A stretch of DNA of 19,547 nt from a bacterium. GTDB lineage: Bacteria; Spirochaetota; UBA4802; UBA5550. Each line of letters starts with the position of its first letter. Positions within the stretch are counted from its first letter, which is position 1. This document shows positions 13,585 through 19,547 of this stretch, in pieces. A program made the translations under genes and the position numbers. Where the stretch lies: positions 1 through 19,547 of the forward strand of contig JAAENB010000594.1 of the NCBI GenBank assembly GCA_024224995.1, read 5' to 3'. The notes below the pieces were generated by a model that was not told the origin of the DNA, made no database searches, and was given only the letters and a program-made list of their open reading frames with translations.

Positions 13585-15039
13585 CTAAATCCCCTCAAAA
13601 GCCTTATCTATAAGCGCCTGCTCAGGCGGTTTCGTAAACATGCTCACAATAGGAACCACGAAAAACGGAACGATCATGGCTATAGATGAAGCAATAGGCG
13701 ACTTCGCCGGGCCCAGGACAATAAACAGTACAATGGCAGTGGTAAGTCCCGTAATAAGACCGGCAGCGGCACCGGCAAGGGTAGTCCTTTTCCAGAAAAG
13801 ACCGTACATATACGAAGCCATAAAAGCACCGGCAACAGCCCCCCAGGAGAGGGACATAAGGGTGATAATTATAGCGAATTTAAACTTGGCAATAAAGAAC
13901 GAAAGCGCGACAAAAACACCGCTTAAGATCCTCATCAGTGCAAGAGTCTTTTTCTCTGACAGGTCCGGGGCAATATAGCCTTTTATCAGGTCGATAGTTA
14001 TGGAAGATGAAGAAATGAGGACTAGTGAAGAGAGAGTCGACATTGAGGCAGACAGCACAAGGAGTAAAATTACCGCCATAAGCCCTTCGGGAAGATGGCT
14101 CTTTAACAGGTCAGGGATAAGCTTGTCAAAAGCCGGTTTGCCCTCGGCAATAGGAAGACTATCATAAAAAATGTGCGTCATGGCTCCGTTAAAATAGGCG
14201 GCAAATACAATGATAAAAGCGAAAACCGTAGTAACAATGGCTGCTTTTTTTATCATACTTTCGTCTTTGATGGAGTAAAATTTCTGCACCATCTGGGGCA
14301 GTCCCCAGGTGCCAAAAGAGGTCATAAACACAAGGGATATCAACATGAGTATTCCCGGTGCTTTTCCTGCCGGAATATGATTGCTGTAATTAGCAGAAAT
14401 GTCGGTAACAACCTGCGACAGGCCGCCACCTTTTCCAACAAGAATCGCGATCATGGCAATTGACCCGATAATCATAATAAATCCCTGGATAAGGTCGTTC
14501 AGGGTAACGGCAAAATATCCGCCCAGGACCAGGTAAATGCCCGTAATGCCGATCATAATAAGCAGCGCGATATCGTAGGACATGTTGAAATTTATTTCAA
14601 AAAGATGAGCCAGCCCTTTAAAGACCGACGCGGAATAAGGGAGTAAAAAGATGAAAATAATCAAAGCAGCAAGGATCTTGATTAAATTCCCGTTATACCG
14701 CTCTTTCAGGAATTCGGGCATTGTAATAACGTCAAGATTCTGAGTCATACGCCGGGTACGCCTGGCAAGAACAAGCCATGCCAGAAGGGCGCCAAAAGCG
14801 ACATTACCGGCTGAGATCCAGAGAACATTTATTCCGAATCCCCAGCCCAGTTTACCGGCAAAACCGATAAAAACAACAGCAGAGAAGTATGAGGTACCAT
14901 AGGCCATTGCGGATATCCATGGTCCAATAGTTCTTCCTCCAAGAAAAAAATCATTCACTGAGGATGTTTTTTTCATTCCCCAGAATCCAATTCCTATCAT
15001 GAGGACAAAAAAGATGCCTAAAAGCACAATTGCGATCAT
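13585..15039 (-). CDS. Sodium:solute symporter (SSS family)
   Basis: A 484-residue inner-membrane transporter with about 13 hydrophobic helices. It opens with a helix, then the family's short loop VNDFFLGGRTIGPW (GGR at 34-36) and SAMAYGTSYFSAVVFIGFAGK in the second helix region. The core LSASMSTLSSLVLISSSSIT (about residues 327-346) is the conserved helix that provides serine ligands to the Na2 sodium site. Length and helix count are normal for the family (PutP/SGLT-like). Substrates of this family include proline, sugars, pantothenate and carboxylates; nothing here decides. The ATG at 15037-15039 has AAAGAGG five bases upstream. It stands alone: upstream lies a divergent intergenic region, and downstream repeat copy 2 and a palindrome. 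TTGACA at 15108-15113 (minus) lacks a convincing -10. Confidence 0.9.
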   Translation of the reverse strand: MIAIVLLGIFFVLMIGIGFWGMKKTSSVNDFFLGGRTIGPWISAMAYGTSYFSAVVFIGFAGKLGWGFGINVLWISAGNVAFGALLAWLVLARRTRRMTQNLDVITMPEFLKERYNGNLIKILAALIIFIFLLPYSASVFKGLAHLFEINFNMSYDIALLIMIGITGIYLVLGGYFAVTLNDLIQGFIMIIGSIAMIAILVGKGGGLSQVVTDISANYSNHIPAGKAPGILMLISLVFMTSFGTWGLPQMVQKFYSIKDESMIKKAAIVTTVFAFIIVFAAYFNGAMTHIFYDSLPIAEGKPAFDKLIPDLLKSHLPEGLMAVILLLVLSASMSTLSSLVLISSSSITIDLIKGYIAPDLSEKKTLALMRILSGVFVALSFFIAKFKFAIIITLMSLSWGAVAGAFMASYMYGLFWKRTTLAGAAAGLITGLTTAIVLFIVLGPAKSPIASSIAMIVPFFVVPIVSMFTKPPEQALIDKAFEGI

Positions 15040-15136
15040 ATAAACCTCTTTAAGATATTATTATATTTCTATATTTGAATAGTTCATCTTTCATTTATGA
15101 TTTGATTTGTCAAGAATATCACTTCGGAAAAAATGA

Positions 15137-15165
15137 TTGACTTAGGGATTTTTCTGTAATACAAA
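15137..15165 (+). promoter_or_regulatory. Possible promoter of the vWA protein gene
   Basis: TTGACT (15137-15142) and TACAAA (15160-15165, four of six) are 17 bases apart in the 256-bp divergent spacer. This would give a leader of about 125 nt. The remaining spacer is AT-rich, and I see nothing else in it. Confidence 0.35.
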
Positions 15166-15295
15166 TAATACTAAGTACAAAAAATGAGCTATTTTACCCT
15201 ATGGAAACCCGGGAAAATGGTCGATATTGATTGTATACCACTGTTTTCAATTAAGCATTTTCCGTGCTTTGAATCTTAGAAAAAGGAGACTTGTG

Positions 15296-18200
15296 ATGTT
15301 AGAAATTGGTGCGCAGCCCATAGACTTCACTCTTAATAAATATAATACAGGAAATGTTACCCTGTCCAGCCATGCAAAAAATACCATTCTGCTCTCTTTT
15401 GTTGATATTGATCATAGCTGGGACTGGCTGCAAGAACTGATCGAGATTAAAAAAGATGCCGGCTCTCCTCAAAATCTCCAGGTTATAGCAGTACTTTTTA
15501 AATTTAAAGGTACCATAACTAAAGAACAAATAGAAGAGAGAATTAAGGCCGATAAAATTATTAAAAAATCCGACATTGACTTCCCAATCCTTGTCGATAA
15601 TCCATGGGGCCCATCATCACTTGCCCGGCAGTACCAGGAAGAAGGATTTATTAATGATCCTGTTTTTAGCGGTAATACCGGGAATTCATTCTGGTCATGT
15701 GTTATCTCCCCTGAATACCAGGTAACTGATAAATGGAACCTGAACAGCACGGCAAACGAAGATCCTGTTTCCTTCAACCGGAGAAAGGCTTCCGGTTCCA
15801 GGGGCTTTAACAGCGCGGATTTCAGGAATGCCAGGAGCTTTCTACTTCAGCGGCTGGCAGATCTAAATGAAGAACTGCGGATTATAGCGATTGATCCTTT
15901 TGAAGGGACCAGCGTTAAGGAGCTCCGCACTATAGATATTCTTTTTTCAAAACCCCTTGCCGATACGGCAAACCTGCCGGAAAGTTATTCCATAGGCGGC
16001 GGAAGAGTGGGAACCCTTTCGGTAAACACTGTTGATTACATCGGGTCGAACAAAATAGAAAACCTTGTGACCCTGGGCCTTACGGGCTCTCCCGCGGATA
16101 ATACCCAGGACGATACTATCGTATTGTCAATAGACAGGAACACCGTAACCGGAATCACCGGAGACCAGGTGAGTAAAGACCAGAGTTCCATAACCTATAT
16201 AGCCGATCTTTCCGGGCCAAAAATTGTTTCTATTACGCCTCCCCCAAGAACAATAATCGGGCCTGTACGGTCCATGACCATACATATTACCTTTAACGAA
16301 GAAGTTGTAGGCGCGCTGCGGCCGGGAACCTTTAGTGTGAGTCCTCCTTCCGTGGACTGGATCGTAGACAATGTGGACCAGGATCCTTCCGATTGCAACA
16401 GCTATATTGTGGACATAAGCGGACCCGATCTCGATCCGGACCAGGCAATAACGCTGAATATTGCCGGTATTACGGACCTGGCAGGATACGCCCTTGCGGT
16501 GATGACTCCTATCAGTTATACGGCCAATCCCCGGGCGCTGGAAGTTCTGGCAGTGCCCTCTCCTGACGGAACCGGAATGGTCGACGGAAAGCGGGTAAGC
16601 GATTTGCAGAGGATACAATTAAACTTTTCAGAAACAATCAAAGGGATAGACTCCCTGGAAGGCGCTTCTTTGACCGGAAAAGGAAAAGGCTCATTAAAGA
16701 TATCATCAATTAGTCCCGATGAAGACGGACATAGTACCTATACCCTGCTGCTGGAAGGAGTTCCGGGCAATGGGAAGGTTTCGATAGATTTACGCGGAAT
16801 AACAGGAAAATCGGGACAGCCTCCGGCAGGGGGTGCTGTTAGCTATACCGCGCAAAAACCCCGGGAAGTTGTTCTTGTTCTCGATTCTTCGGGCAGCATG
16901 AACGAAGCCGGAAAAGCGGGAAAAGAGAGCAAGTCAAAGATTGAATATCTTCAGGACGCGGTTTGTTCTTTCTTCCATAAATGGAATGAATACGCCACAA
17001 ATGGAGATCGAGCCGGCATTATTTATTTTTCCAACAAGGGTATTATGGGACACAATCTCATGCCGATATTGCCCGGCGTCAATGTGGATACGCTCATAAA
17101 CCAGGTAACAAGCCAATCCGCGTCCGGCAGCTCCGCGCTGGGTGCCGGTCTTGCTATGGCTTTTGACCTGCTGAAAAAAACACCGGCACAGGCGGAAAAG
17201 GACCGTTCAATTATACTTTTTACCGACGGAATTCAGAATATGAGTCCCATCGTGGTTCCGCGCCAGAACGGGCAGGCTGCCATTACATCAGCAGCAGCTC
17301 TCCTGCCGGACTCGGGCTATCCAAAAGAAAAACTTCCCATAGAAATAGATCCCGGTATTGCCGTGCATACCATTGGGGTGGGAGATTATTCCCATAACCT
17401 GGATACCCTGTTTTCTCTTTCCGCTTCAACCGGCGGCCTGTTTCATTGTGATGATCCCGCGCATCTCTGGCCCGCCCTGGAAAATTCCCTGGACAATACC
17501 CTGGTGGATATTTACCGGGGAAGCAGTCTGCAAATTGTCAGCAGGAATACCGGGGTTCTGTCGAAAGGGCTGGAAACTGAGTCCTTTTTAATAAACAGCT
17601 CCGTTAACAAGCTTTCTATCAGTATTAGCTGGAGCGGCGATGTGCCTCTTTCCTGTAAGCTGGTTAGTGAAGATGGTATTTCAGTGCCCTTTGACAGAGT
17701 TATTGAAGAGCCCAACTACCGCATCGCCTCGATAAATTTTCCGCATTACCAGTTGAAGAAGCCGAGAGGGATTTATCATGGCAGGTATTCCCAGTACCGG
17801 GAAGAGCGCTTAAAGGTTCTGGCTGGTACCGGTACCGGTTCCACGGAAAGCAGGAAAAGAACAGCCTCCAACCTGGCAACAAAACCGCCTAAGGACGCTG
17901 CCTACACCGACAGTATTCAGAAATTTATTAAAGAAATTATTACTGCCGAAGGAAACTGGAAAGTGGTTATTGAACGAAAATTTCCCGGTGACAATGAATC
18001 CCCTGTTCCGGTTCCCTATAATATCGTTATCCTGGCCGACGATAAAACATTAAAATATGATTTTACCCGGCACAACAAGATCCTTAAAACCGGAGATTCC
18101 ATTCCTGTTGATATTTCCGTTCAGGAATACAATACCCCGGTTCAACGGGTCTATGCCGCTGAGGCTTCTATTCAACGGTCTTATGAAAAAATGGGCAGCC

Positions 18201-19015
18201 TTCTTGCTAAGAAAAACCCTGCTATTGACAAGAAGCTTGCTCCTATTCTAAAAAGTCTTGCATCCGGTACCAGCAAAGAAAAAAAGGATGCCGATATCAT
18301 GTTATCCGGAGCCGACCATAAGCTCCGCCTTCTCATGACCGATAGTAAAACCGCTGAAAAAGCAAGAAAACCTCACGAGACAAATATCAAACTGAGTTCT
18401 CTCTTAAAGAGAAGCTCTTCCGGTAAGATGTCGGGCATGGGCTCTTTCCAGGAGATCCTTCCGGAGGTTTCCATTCCGGGTATTTACCGGGTCGATTATA
18501 AGATCAGGGGAGCCGGCAGAAGATGCGGCGTCTTTGAAAGAATAGAGACCAGATCTTTTATTGTTACGGTAAAACCGGAAGCGGAATTTACCAGGCTAAA
18601 CGCGAAATATAGCGATAAAGAAAGCACTTTCGAAATGACTATCACCCCTGAAGACCGTTTTGGCAACCTTCTGGGCCCTGGTTACAAAGATTCTATTGAA
18701 TGTTCCATCTCAGGGAAAGCTGTTACTGAGATTAGCGACAATCTTACGGGTTCCTATTCCATAATTATCGGGAATCTTAAAAGAGATGATCTTACGCTTA
18801 AGCGGGTTGAACTGAAGGTTCTTGGTGAAAATCTTATTAACGAAGCTCCGATAAATATCCTTCCCGCGAAGATGGCCCTTGTGGGCGGCTCGGGAAAAAC
18901 TTCGGCTAAGGCGAAATCCGCAGGGAAAAAACCTGCTCCCGCGAAGGGGAAGAAACCCGCGGCTAAGAAGGTTGCGAAGAAGAAGAAGGCTGCTAAGAAG
19001 GTTAAGAAGAAATAA
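15296..19015 (+). CDS. Large mosaic protein: thioredoxin-like, Ig-like (Big_5), vWA and lysine-rich tail
   Basis: This 1239-residue protein has an unusual domain order. Residues 1-150 resemble an AhpC/TSA-type peroxiredoxin (GAQPIDFTLNKYNTGNVTL, LQVIAVLF, DFPILVD), but the catalytic cysteine is absent, so it should not be redox active. Three Big_5-like Ig domains follow at about 195-300, 305-413 and 414-515. The vWA domain (about 522-738) has its MIDAS start DSSGS at 530-534 and FTDG at 642-645, so metal binding is likely. Residues 740-1195 look beta-rich and hold Ig-like pieces. From about 1198 the tail is KKPAPAKGKKPAAKKVAKKK-like, similar to histone H1 or Hc1 tails. There is no signal peptide or anchor, surprising for an adhesin-like layout. 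The ATG at 15296 is chosen over an upstream start at 15227 because AAGGAG lies seven bases before it. Function unknown; binding of partners and a polyanion is inference. Confidence 0.8.
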   Translation: MLEIGAQPIDFTLNKYNTGNVTLSSHAKNTILLSFVDIDHSWDWLQELIEIKKDAGSPQNLQVIAVLFKFKGTITKEQIEERIKADKIIKKSDIDFPILVDNPWGPSSLARQYQEEGFINDPVFSGNTGNSFWSCVISPEYQVTDKWNLNSTANEDPVSFNRRKASGSRGFNSADFRNARSFLLQRLADLNEELRIIAIDPFEGTSVKELRTIDILFSKPLADTANLPESYSIGGGRVGTLSVNTVDYIGSNKIENLVTLGLTGSPADNTQDDTIVLSIDRNTVTGITGDQVSKDQSSITYIADLSGPKIVSITPPPRTIIGPVRSMTIHITFNEEVVGALRPGTFSVSPPSVDWIVDNVDQDPSDCNSYIVDISGPDLDPDQAITLNIAGITDLAGYALAVMTPISYTANPRALEVLAVPSPDGTGMVDGKRVSDLQRIQLNFSETIKGIDSLEGASLTGKGKGSLKISSISPDEDGHSTYTLLLEGVPGNGKVSIDLRGITGKSGQPPAGGAVSYTAQKPREVVLVLDSSGSMNEAGKAGKESKSKIEYLQDAVCSFFHKWNEYATNGDRAGIIYFSNKGIMGHNLMPILPGVNVDTLINQVTSQSASGSSALGAGLAMAFDLLKKTPAQAEKDRSIILFTDGIQNMSPIVVPRQNGQAAITSAAALLPDSGYPKEKLPIEIDPGIAVHTIGVGDYSHNLDTLFSLSASTGGLFHCDDPAHLWPALENSLDNTLVDIYRGSSLQIVSRNTGVLSKGLETESFLINSSVNKLSISISWSGDVPLSCKLVSEDGISVPFDRVIEEPNYRIASINFPHYQLKKPRGIYHGRYSQYREERLKVLAGTGTGSTESRKRTASNLATKPPKDAAYTDSIQKFIKEIITAEGNWKVVIERKFPGDNESPVPVPYNIVILADDKTLKYDFTRHNKILKTGDSIPVDISVQEYNTPVQRVYAAEASIQRSYEKMGSLLAKKNPAIDKKLAPILKSLASGTSKEKKDADIMLSGADHKLRLLMTDSKTAEKARKPHETNIKLSSLLKRSSSGKMSGMGSFQEILPEVSIPGIYRVDYKIRGAGRRCGVFERIETRSFIVTVKPEAEFTRLNAKYSDKESTFEMTITPEDRFGNLLGPGYKDSIECSISGKAVTEISDNLTGSYSIIIGNLKRDDLTLKRVELKVLGENLINEAPINILPAKMALVGGSGKTSAKAKSAGKKPAPAKGKKPAAKKVAKKKKAAKKVKKK

Positions 19016-19032
19016 AAATGCGGTTCAAGAGG

Positions 19033-19065
19033 CAGGTTCCGGGGAAAGTCATATTCCCCGGCCTG
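19033..19065. terminator. Hairpin between convergent genes, probable bidirectional terminator
   Basis: CCGGGGAA (19039-19046) pairs perfectly with TTCCCCGG (19054-19061) across a 7-base loop, and CAGG/CCTG extend the stem outside a TT bulge. It sits 17 bp after the vWA stop and directly before the stop of the convergent nuclease gene. No T tract follows on either strand, so efficiency is uncertain. Confidence 0.55.
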
Positions 19066-19066
19066 A

Positions 19067-19547
19067 CTATAACAGGTCTAATATTTCCTTCTTCGAGGCG
19101 TCATCTACATTGCCGTCAATAATTCTATCAAAGGCCAGATTATAGGCTCTGTCAAGTTTATCATAATCCGTAACAGATTTAATAAAAGCCTTCTCTTTTT
19201 CCGAGAGTTTAAACCTTTTCGCCATAGAACGGATTAATAATGTTTGTTTTTCTTTAACTTCACCTCTCGCTTCACCTCTCTCTTCACCTCTCGCTTCACC
19301 TCTCGCTTCCGCATTGGCAAGAGCATTGTTCTGATCCTTGATCCATTTTTCCCGGGCTTCATACATCTCTCGTAATTCATCATCGCGGGTAAAATTAAGG
19401 TATTCATCATGAGCTTTTTTAAGATCCGGGTCGTCTTTAAGCAATATTTTCATTAGTTCCTCCTCAGTTCCTTCTTTTTTAAAATAAAGGAGCCATTTTG
19501 AAAGTTTATCATCTTTAATCTTATCTGCTAATTTGGGCAACTCTAAA
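19067..19547 (-). CDS. Rpn-family PD-(D/E)XK nuclease/transposase, C-terminal part
   Basis: The frame is open to the window edge (L-E-L-P-K-L precedes LADKIKDDKLSKWLLYFKK), so the TTG at 19538-19540 is not the start and the catalytic PD-(D/E)XK half lies outside. The visible 160 residues match the C-terminal region of recombination-promoting nuclease (Rpn/PF12784-like) proteins: a helical segment after IELPKF-type sequence, then EYLNFTRDDELREMYEAREK, a repeated EARGE linker, and a helical end LIRSMAKRFKLSEKEKAFI. Rpn proteins are DNA endonucleases that promote RecA-independent recombination and are often multicopy. The EARG repeats come from a 12-bp tandem repeat in the DNA (19258-19310). Convergent with the vWA gene, sharing the hairpin. 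Confidence 0.82.
   Translation of the reverse strand, partial: LELPKLADKIKDDKLSKWLLYFKKEGTEEELMKILLKDDPDLKKAHDEYLNFTRDDELREMYEAREKWIKDQNNALANAEARGEARGEERGEARGEVKEKQTLLIRSMAKRFKLSEKEKAFIKSVTDYDKLDRAYNLAFDRIIDGNVDDASKKEILDLL
19258..19310 (-). repeat. 12-bp tandem repeat in the Rpn-type gene
   Basis: About 4.5 units of the plus-strand motif CTTCACCTCTCG, one carrying a TCT variant, encode (EARG)n on the minus strand. Every unit is a multiple of three, so copy-number changes keep the frame and alter only linker length. Confidence 0.8.

Noticed and set aside
13332..13598. Minus-strand 88-codon frame with GVETPSYMTSPLRGG
   Set aside because: It is a translation of repeat copy 2 and its flank; the equivalent frame is not kept in copy 1, and the pattern of change follows base pairing instead.
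15227..15295. Upstream start adding 23 residues to the vWA protein
   Set aside because: The internal ATG at 15296 has AAGGAG at ideal spacing and begins the thioredoxin-like domain directly; the upstream segment resembles no signal peptide.
19258..19310. CRISPR-like array
   Set aside because: The 12-bp units are contiguous without spacers and are coding sequence.

Overview
The window looks like a stretch of chromosome from an unplaced, AT-leaning Gram-negative bacterium. My best guess is a spirochaete or a relative. The guess rests on a 7TM sensor of the type these bacteria fuse to cyclase or phosphatase outputs, an SBBP-repeat protein, a small PQ-loop-like membrane protein, an Rpn-type nuclease fragment and a periplasmic lipoprotein. 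It is inference from gene content. I see no rRNA, tRNA, CRISPR array or prophage module.

Layout. (1) 1-2431: the C-terminal three quarters of a RecD2-type helicase, convergent with a potassium-channel gene broken by a -1 frameshift in a run of seven T. (2) 2432-3945: a strand-specific long hairpin, then a seven-repeat SBBP beta-propeller gene whose 5' end lies in the promoter of the next gene. (3) 3946-7047, plus strand: an orphan solute-binding lipoprotein, a small membrane protein, a transglutaminase-like protein that appears to be translated from a leaderless mRNA, and a saccharopine-dehydrogenase-like protein coupled to it by an ATGA overlap. (4) 7028-8782, minus strand: a 7TM sensor that is frameshifted at a run of eight T just at its HAMP entry and has no output domain. 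(5) 8752-9507: copy 1 of a 280-nt structured repeat, then a PQ-loop-like membrane protein. (6) 9557-11340, minus strand: an AT-rich two-gene cassette of an OLD/AbiL-like ATPase and a TOPRIM-like partner, a likely phage-defence pair. (7) 11477-13128, minus strand: a two-gene operon of a divergent ThyX-like protein and an ATE/Bpt-type aminoacyl-tRNA-protein transferase. (8) 13233-13512: copy 2 of the repeat. (9) 13585-15039, minus strand: a sodium:solute symporter. (10) 15296-19015, plus strand: a very large mosaic protein with a cysteine-less thioredoxin-like domain, Ig-like domains, a vWA domain and a histone-H1-like lysine tail. (11) 19067-19547: the C-terminus of an Rpn-family nuclease running off the window.

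The signals I rate highest are: the 280-nt repeat, whose two copies keep the same hairpins with compensatory base changes; the ATPase/TOPRIM cassette; the inverted repeat at 2504-2615, whose mismatches become G-U pairs only on the minus strand; the two genes that both need a -1 shift at T-TTT-TTT; and the chimeric vWA protein. Nothing here was computed by alignment. Family calls are from motif recognition.
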